NCBI RefSeq assembly: GCF_028200735.1
Contig: NZ_JAQKPV010000008.1
Span: 186,001 to 250,000 of the forward strand
Length of the DNA stretch: 64,000 nucleotides
Origin: Streptomyces sp. ACA25
GTDB taxonomy: Bacteria; Actinomycetota; Actinomycetes; Streptomycetales; Streptomycetaceae
Direction of reading: 5' to 3'
Part shown: in pieces, positions 17,137-25,128 of the stretch
Layout: every line of letters begins with the position of its first letter
Position numbering within the stretch: the first letter of the stretch is position 1
Translations under genes and position numbers: made by a program
The notes under the pieces: generated by a model
The model's input: only the letters and a program-made list of their open reading frames with translations
The model's database searches: none
What the model was told of the DNA's origin: nothing

Positions 17137-17952
17137 TCAGTCGTGCCAGGCGCCCAGCTCGTCGACCAAGGGCTGGAGCTCCGCGAAGACCCCGGGTGAC
17201 GCGGCGACCGTCAGGTCACCGTCCGGCCGCCGGCCGACCCGGCCGCCGGTCAGCGCGCCGGCTTCGCGGGCGATGAGGTCACCCGCCGCCAGGTCCCAGG
17301 GGGCAAGCCCTCGCTCGTAGAAGCCGTCGAGCCGGCCGCCGCCCACGTCGCACAGGTCGATGGCCGCGGATCCGGAGCGCCGGATGTCGCGGACTCTGGG
17401 GATCAGCTGCTGGGCGACGGCGGCCTGCCCGGTGCGCACGGTGGTCACGTAGTTGAAGCCGGTGCCGATGAGCGCCTGGTCCAGTGGAGGGGCGGGGCGG
17501 GGGCGCATCGTCCGCGGTTCGGCTCCGTCCGCGCAGAGCTGGGCACCGCCGCCGCGCACCGCCCGGTAGGTTTCTCCGCGCATCGGTGCGGCCACGACCG
17601 CGGCGATCAGGTCGCCGTCGAGCTCCGCGGCGATGGACACCGCCCAGTTCGGCAGCCCGTAGAGGTAGTTGACGGTGCCGTCCAGGGGGTCGATGATCCA
17701 GCGCACTCCGCTGGTGCCGGCGCTTGCTCCGCCTTCCTCACCGAGGACCGCGTCCTGCGGCCGGTGCTCGGAGATCAGGTCGGTGATGAGCTTCTCGGCG
17801 GCGATGTCCATCTCGGTGACGACATCGATGGGGCTCGACTTGGTGGCAGCGACGCCCAGGTCGGCGGGGCGGCCGTCGCGCAGCAGCCGGCCGGCGCGCT
17901 CGGCCGCCTCCGCGGCCAGGTCGAGCAGCTCTGTCTTGAGTGATGCGGACAC
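17137..17952 (-). CDS. inositol monophosphatase family protein (SuhB/ImpA-like)
   Basis: This 271-residue Mg2+-dependent phosphatase shows the lithium-sensitive family motifs: metal ligands in VTEMDIAAEK, GEEGG, and the signature WIIDPLDGTVNYLYGLPNWAVSIA, with the C-terminal metal motif LAPWDLAAGDLIAREAGA. It probably dephosphorylates inositol-1-phosphate or a related sugar or nucleotide phosphate; exact specificity cannot be read. GTG at 17952 is preferred (AGGAG 10 nt upstream, family-typical length) over longer readings of the same frame. It lies 20 bp downstream of hemH in the same orientation, so the two are probably cotranscribed. A suhB homologue occupies the equivalent place near sigA in mycobacteria (recalled). 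Confidence 0.9.
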   Translation of the reverse strand: MSASLKTELLDLAAEAAERAGRLLRDGRPADLGVAATKSSPIDVVTEMDIAAEKLITDLISEHRPQDAVLGEEGGASAGTSGVRWIIDPLDGTVNYLYGLPNWAVSIAAELDGDLIAAVVAAPMRGETYRAVRGGGAQLCADGAEPRTMRPRPAPPLDQALIGTGFNYVTTVRTGQAAVAQQLIPRVRDIRRSGSAAIDLCDVGGGRLDGFYERGLAPWDLAAGDLIAREAGALTGGRVGRRPDGDLTVAASPGVFAELQPLVDELGAWHD

Positions 17953-17972
17953 GAGGGCATGGCTCCTGTGGT

Positions 17973-19100
17973 TCAGGCGTACGGGCTGTCGGCGCCCGCC
18001 GCGGCGGGCTTGGGGGCCCGGCCGGGGCAGCAGCCCGCCGGGCACCGGTCGTGGCTGGGCCCGAGGGCGCCGAGCGCGCACCGCTGCGGGGACTCGCCCC
18101 GCTCGGCCGCGGCCCGTTCCAGGACGAGGTCGCGGAGCGCCGCCACGAACCTGGGGTCGCTGCCGACGGTCGCGGAGCGCACCACGGGCAGGCCCAGCTC
18201 CGCTGCCTTGTCCCGGGCCTCGGTGTCCAGGTCGTAGAGGACTTCCATGTGGTCGGAGACGAAGCCGAGCGGGATCATCACGACGGCCGGCGCGCCCTGC
18301 GCGTGCAGGGTCTCCAGGTGGTCGCAGATGTCGGGCTCGAGCCACGGGATGTGCGGGGCTCCGCTGCGCGACTGGTAGACGAGCTCCCAGGGGCGCTCGG
18401 CGCCGGTGGCCCGGTGCACCGCGTCGGCGATGGTACGGGCCGCGTCCAGGTGCTGGGCGACGTAGGCGCCGCCCGGGCCGTGGCCGGGCTCGGGCCCCGA
18501 GGTGTCCGCGGCGGAGACCGGGATGGAGTGGGTGCTGAACGCCAGGTGTGCGGAGTCCCGGAGGTGCTCGGGCAGCTCCCGCAGCGCAGCGAGCACACCG
18601 TCGGTCATGGTCTCCAGGAAGCCGGGGTGGTTGTAGTAGACACGCAGCTTGTCGACCCGCGGCAACGGAAGGCCTTCCCCCTCGACGACGGCCAGGGCCC
18701 CGGCGAGGTCCTCGCGGTACTGCCGGCAGCCGGAGTAGGAGGAGTAGGCGCTCGTGGCCAGCGTCAGGACCCGGCGCCGGCCGTCCCGGATCATCTCCCG
18801 GAGGGTGTCGGTGACGTAAGGAGCCCAGTTGCGGTTGCCCCAGTAGACCGGCAGGTCGAGGCCGTTGCGGGCGAAGTCCGCACGGAGCGCTCCGAGCAGC
18901 CGGCGGTTCTGCTCGTTGATCGGGCTGACCCCGTCGAAGAGGTAGTAGTGCCGGCCGACCTCTTCCAGCCGCTCGCGGGGGATGCCGCGCCCGCGGGTGA
19001 CGTTCTCCAGGAAGGGGATGACGTCGTCGGGCCCTTCGGGGCCGCCGAAGGAGAGCAGGAGGAGTGCGTCGTAAGGCAGGGGGTCCGTGGCGTGCGACAT
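17973..19100 (-). CDS. hemH: ferrochelatase (coproporphyrin III ferrochelatase type)
   Basis: This 375-residue enzyme inserts iron into the porphyrin late in haem synthesis. In actinobacteria the substrate is coproporphyrin III rather than protoporphyrin IX. Family features are [14 protein letters not shown] at the N-terminus, the region [11 protein letters not shown] with the catalytic His, and [14 protein letters not shown] with the conserved Glu/Asp. A Cys-rich stretch near the C-terminus ([21 protein letters not shown]) resembles the [2Fe-2S] ligands of actinobacterial ferrochelatases. ATG at 19100 has a GGGAGA ribosome-binding site; the longer frame to 19145 is unlikely. It is the first gene of the hemH-inositol monophosphatase operon and is divergent from sepH. 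Confidence 0.93.
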   Translation of the reverse strand: MSHATDPLPYDALLLLSFGGPEGPDDVIPFLENVTRGRGIPRERLEEVGRHYYLFDGVSPINEQNRRLLGALRADFARNGLDLPVYWGNRNWAPYVTDTLREMIRDGRRRVLTLATSAYSSYSGCRQYREDLAGALAVVEGEGLPLPRVDKLRVYYNHPGFLETMTDGVLAALRELPEHLRDSAHLAFSTHSIPVSAADTSGPEPGHGPGGAYVAQHLDAARTIADAVHRATGAERPWELVYQSRSGAPHIPWLEPDICDHLETLHAQGAPAVVMIPLGFVSDHMEVLYDLDTEARDKAAELGLPVVRSATVGSDPRFVAALRDLVLERAAAERGESPQRCALGALGPSHDRCPAGCCPGRAPKPAAAGADSPYA

Positions 19101-19601
19101 GTCTCCCATCCTCCCATCAGCCGCGCCGCTCCAGCGGACCGCCACCGGCCCCCGGACCGGGGACGGAACCTCCCGGCACCTCCCGAACTGATTTCCGAGA
19201 CTGCCGCCACCACCCCCGCCCGCTCCCCCGCCCGGGGAGCGGGCGGGGGTGGTGGCGAGGCGTCAGACCGGTCTCGGCAAGCGCCGGGTGACGCCTCGTC
19301 GGCGGCCGGCCCGGCGACTCTCCGGCAACTTGACCCGTGCGGCAGCCCACCCCGATCGCCCCCAATGGAGTAGTGTGACCCTTCCTGGCTACGGCCCCTT
19401 TTCGTCCCGCACGGCGCACCCGGCCCTCACCGGTCACCGCGCGTGACGAACTGGTCACCGTGTCACAGTGGTGAGTAAGGGCCCGTGCCCGACACGCCGG
19501 GCTGGTCGGCAAGGTTGTGGCAGGCTGCACCCGGGCAGGTCACACTCGTCAAGCGGGAGCAGCGACGCACGGACGTCGGCAGGCACCACCGGGAGGTCCT
19601 C
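19101..19601. other. long divergent intergenic region between hemH and sepH
   Basis: These 501 bp hold the promoters of both divergent genes and a perfect 24-bp hairpin at 19205-19257. No convincing small ORF was found. The stretch 19330-19600 probably carries the sepH promoter and a leader, but no clear -10/-35 pair could be picked. Confidence 0.4.
19205..19257. terminator. 24-bp perfect hairpin in divergent region
   Basis: The arms 19205-19228 and 19234-19257 are perfectly complementary around the 5-nt loop CGCCC. It looks exactly like the intrinsic terminators elsewhere in the window, but it lies upstream of both flanking genes, about 105 bp before hemH and 345 bp before sepH. It may end a short unannotated transcript or act as an attenuator. 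Confidence 0.6.
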
Positions 19602-20630
19602 ATGCCCGAACTGCGTGTCGTGGCCGTCAGTAACGACGGCACACGGTTGGTGCTCAAGGCTGCCGACAACACGGAGTACACACTTCCGATCGACGAACGG
19701 CTGCGTGCCGCGGTGCGCAACGACCGCGCCCGTCTCGGACAGATCGAGGTGGAGAGCCACCTCCGTCCACGCGACATCCAGGCCCGTATACGAGCCGGCG
19801 CGAGCGCCGAAGAGGTGGCCCAGTCCGGAGGCATTCCGGTGGACCGGGTGCGGCGCTTCGAGGGTCCGGTACTGGCCGAGCGCGCGTTCATGGCCGAGCG
19901 GGCCCGGAAGACGCCGGTGCGGCGCCCGGGTGAGACCACCGGTCCTCAGCTCGGTGACGCGGTCACCGAGCGGCTCCGGGCGCGCGGCGCGGACCGGGAC
20001 GCGATCCGCTGGGATTCCTGGCGCCGGGACGACGGCACCTGGGAGGTGCTGCTCGCCTACCGGGTCGCGGGCGAGCCCCACTCGGCGAGCTGGGTGTACG
20101 ACCCGCCGCGCCGGCTGGTGCAGGCCGTGGACGACGAGGCCCGGTCGCTGCTCGGTGAGGTGGACGACACGCCCGAGCCGAGCACGCCCTTCGTGCCCCG
20201 GATCGCCCGGCTGCCGCGCGACAGCGAGCGGTCCGAGCAGGACGTTCCGGAAACCGGTGAGCGGCCCCGCGCCGACCCGCCGGCGGCCGAGGCCGACTCC
20301 CTGACCAGCCTGCTGGAGGCAGTACCGAGCTTCCGCGGTGACCTGGTGGTGCCCGAGCGGCCCGCGGCGCCGGGCGGTGCCGACGATCCGCAGCAGGAGC
20401 CGGACACCGAGCCTGCCGTGGCGGAGCATCCCGCTCCGGCCGCGGGCGCGGGGGCGGGGGCGGCGTACGCCGACGTCCTGATGCCGCGCTCGGTGGGCGG
20501 CCACCGGGATCGGCTCACCGGCACCACCGACCGGCAGGCGGAGGCGGACGGCGTCCGGCCGGGTCGCCGGGCGGCAGTCCCCAGCTGGGACGAGATCGTT
20601 TTCGGGACCCGCCGCAAGAAGCAGGAGTAG
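19602..20630 (+). CDS. sepH: cell division protein SepH (DUF3071)
   Basis: This 342-residue protein has a conserved N-terminal domain MPELRVVAVSNDGTRLVLKA, a helix-turn-helix-like segment at about residues 60-100 (RPRDIQARIRAGASAEEVAQ), a long disordered acidic/Pro-rich middle, and a short conserved basic C-terminus (VPSWDEIVFGTRRKKQE). SepH is the actinobacterial protein that binds FtsZ and stimulates its assembly during sporulation septation and vegetative cross-wall formation. ATG 19602 has a GGGAGG ribosome-binding site; the frame is open from 19485 but that extension is not typical. It is followed by a 22-bp terminator hairpin. Confidence 0.9.
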   Translation: MPELRVVAVSNDGTRLVLKAADNTEYTLPIDERLRAAVRNDRARLGQIEVESHLRPRDIQARIRAGASAEEVAQSGGIPVDRVRRFEGPVLAERAFMAERARKTPVRRPGETTGPQLGDAVTERLRARGADRDAIRWDSWRRDDGTWEVLLAYRVAGEPHSASWVYDPPRRLVQAVDDEARSLLGEVDDTPEPSTPFVPRIARLPRDSERSEQDVPETGERPRADPPAAEADSLTSLLEAVPSFRGDLVVPERPAAPGGADDPQQEPDTEPAVAEHPAPAAGAGAGAAYADVLMPRSVGGHRDRLTGTTDRQAEADGVRPGRRAAVPSWDEIVFGTRRKKQE

Positions 20631-20631
20631 G

Positions 20632-20697
20632 GCGCTGTCGGGCCGGCCCGCACCCACCACCGGGAGACGGGGGGCGTGCGGGTCGGCCCGACAGCGC
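20632..20697. terminator. 22-bp hairpin between convergent sepH and sulfurtransferase genes
   Basis: The arms 20632-20653 and 20676-20697 pair along 22 positions with one G-U, around a 22-nt loop. The right arm ends directly at the stop codon of the convergent gene, so the structure can terminate both transcripts. Confidence 0.75.
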
Positions 20698-21552
20698 TTA
20701 CCCGCCCGCCGGCCCCGGCTCCGGGCCGGTGGCCACCGGACGCGTGCCGGCCGCACACCACTCGCTCCAGGAGCCCGCGTAGAGCGCCGCTTCCACCCCC
20801 GCCACGGCGAGGGCCAGGACCTGGTGGGCGGCGGAAACCCCCGAACCGCAGTAGACGCCGGCCCGGGTGCCGGGCGAGACCCCGAGCGAGGCGAATCGCG
20901 CGGCCAGCGTCTCCGCGGGCCGCAGCGTGCCGTCGGCCTCCGTGTTCTCGACGGTGGGGGCGGAGACCGCCCCCGGGATGTGGCCGGCGACCGGGTCGAC
21001 CGGCTCCACCTCGCCCCGGTACCGTTCCGGCGCCCGTGCGTCCAGCAGCACCCCCTCCCGTGCCGTACGGGCGGCTCCCTCCGCGTCGAGCACCGGCAGC
21101 GCCCCGGGCCTGGGAAGGAAGTCACCCTCGGCCGGCTGCGGGGTCACGGTGGTCAGCGGGCCCCGCCAGGCCGCCAGTCCGCCGTCGAGTACCCGCACCC
21201 GCGGATGTCCGGCCCAGCGCAGCAGCCACCACGCGCGGGCCGCGGCCCAGCCCTGGCCGGCGTCGTGGACGACGACCGTGGAGCCGGCCGACACCCCGGC
21301 CCGGCGCATGGCGGCACCGAACACGGCGGGGTCGGGCAGGGGGTGACGCCCGGCGGGGCCCGGCGGGCCCGCCAGCTCCTGGTCGAGGTCGACGAAAACG
21401 GCGCCGGGAAGGTGGCCGCGGTCGTACTCCGATCTGCCCGGAGGGCCGCCCAACTGCCAGCGCACGTCGAGGACCACGAGCCGCTCTGTCGGTGCGTCCC
21501 GGGTCTGTGCCAGGGCGTCTGCGAGTTGGCTTGCGGAAATGAGGACGGTCAT
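20698..21552 (-). CDS. sulfurtransferase (two-domain rhodanese)
   Basis: This 284-residue protein has two rhodanese folds: an inactive N-terminal one (LVVLDVRWQLGGPPGRSEYDRG...) and a catalytic C-terminal one with the Cys in VYCGSGVSAAH. The CGSGVS loop is closer to mercaptopyruvate sulfurtransferases (CGxGxT/S) than to the CRxGxR loop of classical rhodaneses, so thiosulfate or 3-mercaptopyruvate to thiol or cyanide transfer is expected. The RGHLPGAVFVDLD and AGHIPGAVSAP motifs are typical. ATG at 21552 gives the normal length, although the frame stays open far upstream through the VOC gene as a shadow. It is monocistronic and ends at a strong terminator with TAA. Confidence 0.9.
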   Translation of the reverse strand: MTVLISASQLADALAQTRDAPTERLVVLDVRWQLGGPPGRSEYDRGHLPGAVFVDLDQELAGPPGPAGRHPLPDPAVFGAAMRRAGVSAGSTVVVHDAGQGWAAARAWWLLRWAGHPRVRVLDGGLAAWRGPLTTVTPQPAEGDFLPRPGALPVLDAEGAARTAREGVLLDARAPERYRGEVEPVDPVAGHIPGAVSAPTVENTEADGTLRPAETLAARFASLGVSPGTRAGVYCGSGVSAAHQVLALAVAGVEAALYAGSWSEWCAAGTRPVATGPEPGPAGG

Positions 21553-21714
21553 GGGCCCATTCTCGCGCTTCCCCGCGGCCCCCGGGCGGGGCCCGCCGCA
21601 CCCGCTCGCCCGGCCCCGCTCCGGGCCCGTGTGCTGTTGCACACAGAAGAGATCAGCGCGGCACCACAGTGGGTAGGTGCCCTTTACCACGATGAAACCG
21701 AGGAGAAAAGACGG

Positions 21715-22488
21715 ATGACAGAGGCAGCGACGCGACCGGCGCCCGGTACCCCGTGCTGGGTGAGTCTGATGGCCCATGACCTGCCCGCGAGCCAGCGCTT
21801 CTACCACGAGCTCCTCGGCTGGGAGTACGACACCGACATGCAGGCGCTCGGACCCTACGTCCGCGCGCTCAAGGGCGGCAGTCCGGTGGCGGGCCTCGGG
21901 AACCTGGCCGGCCGCCCACCCGCGCCCGCCGCCTGGCTGCCGTACTTCGCCGCCGAGGACGCGGACGAGACCGCCATGCTGGTCCGTGACTGCGGAGGCA
22001 CGCTCGCCGTGGGGCCGCTGGACGCGGGCCGGGCAGGGCGGCTCGCGGTCGCCGCCGATCCGCACGGCGCGGCCTTCGGCCTCTGGCAGGCCGGGAAACA
22101 CCTCGGCCAGACCTTCTCGGCCGGTTCGGGCACCCCGGTGTGGACCGAACTCCTCACCGTCGAGACCGCGCAGTCCCAGACGTTCTACTCCATGGTCCTC
22201 GGCCATGAGGCACGGCCGGAGCCGCTGCTGCCGGACGCCGATTACCTGACGCTGTACATCAAGGACGACCGGGTGGCCGGGATCGAGGCGGTCGACGAGC
22301 AGACGCTCACGGAGCGGGGCGCGCACTGGCTGACCTACTTCTCTGTGCCGGACGCCGATGCGTCCGCCTGGCTGATCAGCCGGATGGGTGGCCGGATCAC
22401 CGGCCCGCTGCGGGACTCCCCCTTCGGCGTCCTGGTCCACGCCACGGACCCCGAGGGCGCGCCGATCGCCCTGCTGCAGCCGCACTGA
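21715..22488 (+). CDS. VOC family protein (glyoxalase/bleomycin-resistance fold, duplicated)
   Basis: This 257-residue protein has two tandem VOC domains: residues 10-130 (CWVSLMAHDLPASQRFYHELLGWEY) and 140-257 (VWTELLTVETAQSQTFYSMVLGHE). The second half lacks several of the usual His/Glu metal ligands, so catalysis is uncertain. Close relatives in Streptomyces are annotated as hydroxylases or antibiotic-resistance-like proteins without biochemical proof. The start is ATG 21715 with GAGGAG 10 nt upstream. It is divergent from the sulfurtransferase and convergent with tdk. Confidence 0.85.
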   Translation: MTEAATRPAPGTPCWVSLMAHDLPASQRFYHELLGWEYDTDMQALGPYVRALKGGSPVAGLGNLAGRPPAPAAWLPYFAAEDADETAMLVRDCGGTLAVGPLDAGRAGRLAVAADPHGAAFGLWQAGKHLGQTFSAGSGTPVWTELLTVETAQSQTFYSMVLGHEARPEPLLPDADYLTLYIKDDRVAGIEAVDEQTLTERGAHWLTYFSVPDADASAWLISRMGGRITGPLRDSPFGVLVHATDPEGAPIALLQPH

Positions 22489-22564
22489 GCCTCGTCCGGG
22501 CCGTGCGCTCGACGGGGGAACCACCACCCGGGCAGCAGCGAGGAGCAGGTGACGAAGGAAAACC

Positions 22565-23245
22565 TCAGCCGCCGGGCGACGGGGCCGGGGCACTGTCCAC
22601 CGGGAGCACATCCGGGGACAGCGCCCCGGCCCCGGCCGCAACGGCCGTCAGCCGCCTGCGGTGGTGCCTGCGGCACAGCACCTCGTAGCCGACCGTCCCC
22701 CGCTCCGCGGCTGCTGCCGCGACATCACCCACCACGACCTGGGCCCCCTCCACCACCATCCGGCCGCCGACGGTGCGCGCGTTGTGGGTGGCGCGTGCTC
22801 CGCACCAGCACAGGGCCTCCACCTGGAGCACCTCGACCCGGTCGGCCAGCTCGACGAGCCGCTGCGAGCCCGGGAAGAGCCGGGTGCGGAAGTCGGTGGT
22901 GATCCCGAAGGCGAAGACATCGATACCCAGGTCGTCGACGACCCGGGCCAGCTGGTCCACCTGTTCCGGGGAGAGGAACTGCGCCTCGTCCGCGATGACG
23001 TAGTCGGCCCGTCCGCCCGCGGTCAGGTACTTCACCAGGTGAGCGTGGAAGTCGAATCCCTCGGCCGCTTCGATGGCCTCGGTGATCAGGCCGAGGCGCG
23101 AGGAGAGCTTGCCCTCGCCCGCCCGGTCGTCCCGGGTGAAGATCAGCCCTTGCAGCCCCCGGGCCGAGCGGTTGTGCTCGATCTGGAGCGCGAGAGTGCT
23201 CTTCCCGCAGTCCATGGTGCCGCTGAAGAAGGCGAGTTCGGCCAA
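22565..23245 (-). CDS. tdk: thymidine kinase
   Basis: This type II thymidine kinase of 226 residues phosphorylates thymidine to dTMP in the salvage pathway. Walker A is GTMDCGKSTLA (residues 9-19), the DEAQF Walker B motif follows, and the lasso region holds zinc cysteines including the pair in ALCWCGARA and a late Cys in VLCRRHH. Translation appears to start at TTG (23245), because the family normally starts MPELVFFSG or similar and no upstream ATG/GTG fits; an ACGGAG sequence lies about 8 nt upstream. It is the third gene of a row DUF5998, phosphatase-like, tdk with a 12-bp gap or less. The C-terminal 25 residues are Ala/Pro-rich. Confidence 0.93.
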   Translation of the reverse strand: MAELAFFSGTMDCGKSTLALQIEHNRSARGLQGLIFTRDDRAGEGKLSSRLGLITEAIEAAEGFDFHAHLVKYLTAGGRADYVIADEAQFLSPEQVDQLARVVDDLGIDVFAFGITTDFRTRLFPGSQRLVELADRVEVLQVEALCWCGARATHNARTVGGRMVVEGAQVVVGDVAAAAAERGTVGYEVLCRRHHRRRLTAVAAGAGALSPDVLPVDSAPAPSPGG

Positions 23246-23257
23246 GGCGATGCTCCG

Positions 23258-24466
23258 TCAGGTGCGCACGTCGAGAAGGGGAACCAGCTGCTCGGCGGAC
23301 GTCACCGAGCCGTGCATGCCGATCAGCGCGGACTCCTTGGGCTCGGTGCGGCAGGCGACGACGGCGGCACGGCCCGTCATCGCCACCACGACGTCCCCGA
23401 TCCGGCCGCGCACCCGCGGCTCCACCGTGCCGTGAGGCCCGAACCAGCCGAGCGCGATGGCCTCGTCACGGGTCGCCACCCAGGCGTCCTCGGCGAGCAC
23501 CTCCCGCCAGACGGCGTGCACATCCGCGGCGGCTCCGGGCACGGCGTACAGGTGCCTGGCCCGGCCCTCGCCGCCGAGCACGGCCACTCCCGCGCTGAGC
23601 TCCCAGTCCTCGTCGAAGTCGAAGCGGGCCGCGTCCGTGAAGGGCACATCGACCATGCCGTGATCCGCGGTGATGTAGAGCGCGGCGCGGGGAGGCAGTT
23701 GCTCGGCGAGCCGCTGCGCGAGCTCGTCCACCCGGCGCAGCTGGTTGCGCCACTCCGGGGAGTCCATGCCGTAGCGGTGGCCGTGGGAGTCGAGCTCGGC
23801 GTAGTAGGTGTACACCAGCGTGCGGTCGGCCGCGGCGAGCCGCCGGGCCGCCAGGTCCATCCGCTCGCCCGCGTCCAGCCTGCCGAGGAAGGTGCCCCCG
23901 CTCAGCGCCACCTTGGTCAGCGGGGTGTGCTCGAAGAAGGGCGCGGACACCTGCGAGGTCTCGATGCCCGCCGCCTGGGTCTGCTGGAAGACGGTGGGGT
24001 ACGGCTGCCACAGATGCGGGTCCGTCCACGGCTCCCAGCGCAGCTGGTGCATCAGTGCGCCGGTGGCCGGATTGAGCACCCGGTACCCCGCCAGCCCGTG
24101 GGCGCCCGGCGGCAGCCCGGTACCCACGGAGGCCAGTGACACGGCGGTGGTGGACGGGAAACCCGACGTGATCGGCTCTCCGGTGCCCGCCGCGGAACCG
24201 GGGAGCAGGGAGGTGAGGAAGGGGGCCAGCTCAGGATGGGCCCTCAGCGCTTCCCAGCCCATGCCGTCGACGAGGAAGACACAGACCCGGTCGGCGGGCG
24301 GCAGCGCGAGATCCGAGGTCATGCCGGGCACGCCGAGACCGGCGGCGACCGCGGGCAGCAGGTCGGCGAGTGAACCGACGCCGTACCGCGGTACCGGGGC
24401 ACCGCGGGGATCGAGCGGTACGGGGTCGAGGGCCCCGGGGTCCGCTGCCTGCTGCTGACGGGTCAC
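23258..24466 (-). CDS. alkaline phosphatase family protein (nucleotide pyrophosphatase-like)
   Basis: This 402-residue protein has the metal-dependent alkaline-phosphatase/phosphodiesterase fold. Motifs are VCVFLVDGMGWEALRAH (metal Asp), GFPSTTAVSLASVGTGLPPG (nucleophile Thr) and ITADHGMVDV (metal Asp/His). There is no signal peptide, so it is probably cytosolic. Relatives hydrolyse nucleotide pyrophosphates or phosphodiesters, but the substrate here is unknown. It starts with GTG overlapping the stop of the DUF5998 gene by 4 bp (GTGA) and is 12 bp from tdk, so the three are one operon. Its linkage to tdk is compatible with nucleotide turnover, as inference. Confidence 0.88.
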   Translation of the reverse strand: MTRQQQAADPGALDPVPLDPRGAPVPRYGVGSLADLLPAVAAGLGVPGMTSDLALPPADRVCVFLVDGMGWEALRAHPELAPFLTSLLPGSAAGTGEPITSGFPSTTAVSLASVGTGLPPGAHGLAGYRVLNPATGALMHQLRWEPWTDPHLWQPYPTVFQQTQAAGIETSQVSAPFFEHTPLTKVALSGGTFLGRLDAGERMDLAARRLAAADRTLVYTYYAELDSHGHRYGMDSPEWRNQLRRVDELAQRLAEQLPPRAALYITADHGMVDVPFTDAARFDFDEDWELSAGVAVLGGEGRARHLYAVPGAAADVHAVWREVLAEDAWVATRDEAIALGWFGPHGTVEPRVRGRIGDVVVAMTGRAAVVACRTEPKESALIGMHGSVTSAEQLVPLLDVRT

Positions 24467-25050
24467 CTGCCGGACACCGCCGTGGCCTCCGAGAGTGCCT
24501 GCGCGAAGGCCAGCGTCTGCCGCACGGTCTCCGGGCCGTCACCGGCCTCGCTGATGCGCAGCGAGAGGTCATCGGCGGTGCTGGAGCCGGTGTACCCGTG
24601 ATCGGCTTCGCAGTTGGGGTCACCGCAACCGGCGGGCTCCATGTCGATCCGGGACACCGCGCCCCAGCCGATGGTGAGGACCACCTCGTGCGGGAGGGTT
24701 CCGGGGGTGTAGGACTCGGGGTCCGCGACGACCCGGCTGAGCACCACGGAGGAGATGCGGGAGAGCTTCACGGACTCGGTGGAGGTGGTGGCGTAGGGTG
24801 CGGGGACCGTGCTGTCCGCGGCCTGCTCGTCGGTATGGCTGACGATGAAGCGGCCCCCGGTGAGCACGAGCACGGTGGCGTGCCGCCGCACCTCGTTGCT
24901 GTCGAACGTCGTCTCCTGGTGCACGAGGTAGGACACCACCGGGTCCCGGCCCACGGCAGCTTCCACCGCCTCGGCAACGAGCGCCGGGTAGTAGCCGCTG
25001 CGCTCGATAGCCGTGCGCAGCCCCTGGGTCGTCGTACCGGTCTTCGCCAT
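24463..25050 (-). CDS. DUF5998 family protein
   Basis: This 195-residue soluble protein begins MAKTGTTTQGLRTAIERSGYYPALV. Features are a predicted mixed alpha/beta fold, a loop GWGAVSRIDMEPAGCGDPNCEADHGYTG with two cysteines and a histidine that could bind a metal, and a C-terminal helix (VRQTLAFAQALSEA). It has no recognised catalytic motif and its function is unknown. It is the first gene of the DUF5998-phosphatase-tdk operon. A 78-bp gap separates it from the end of the upstream GNAT/acyl-CoA-synthetase gene. Confidence 0.8.
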   Translation of the reverse strand: MAKTGTTTQGLRTAIERSGYYPALVAEAVEAAVGRDPVVSYLVHQETTFDSNEVRRHATVLVLTGGRFIVSHTDEQAADSTVPAPYATTSTESVKLSRISSVVLSRVVADPESYTPGTLPHEVVLTIGWGAVSRIDMEPAGCGDPNCEADHGYTGSSTADDLSLRISEAGDGPETVRQTLAFAQALSEATAVSGR

Positions 25051-25128
25051 GCAGACATCCTAAGGGGCTGCGCTGAGGTGCAGGGCTCACCTACCGGAAG
25101 CGGCAGAAACCTGAGGGGCCCCGGGGAG

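Noticed and set aside
20698..22641. Very long minus-strand frame (647 codons) spanning the rhodanese and the VOC gene
   Set aside because: Only the 20698-21552 part has rhodanese motifs; the rest is the antisense of the VOC gene, which has its own start, ribosome-binding site and fold.
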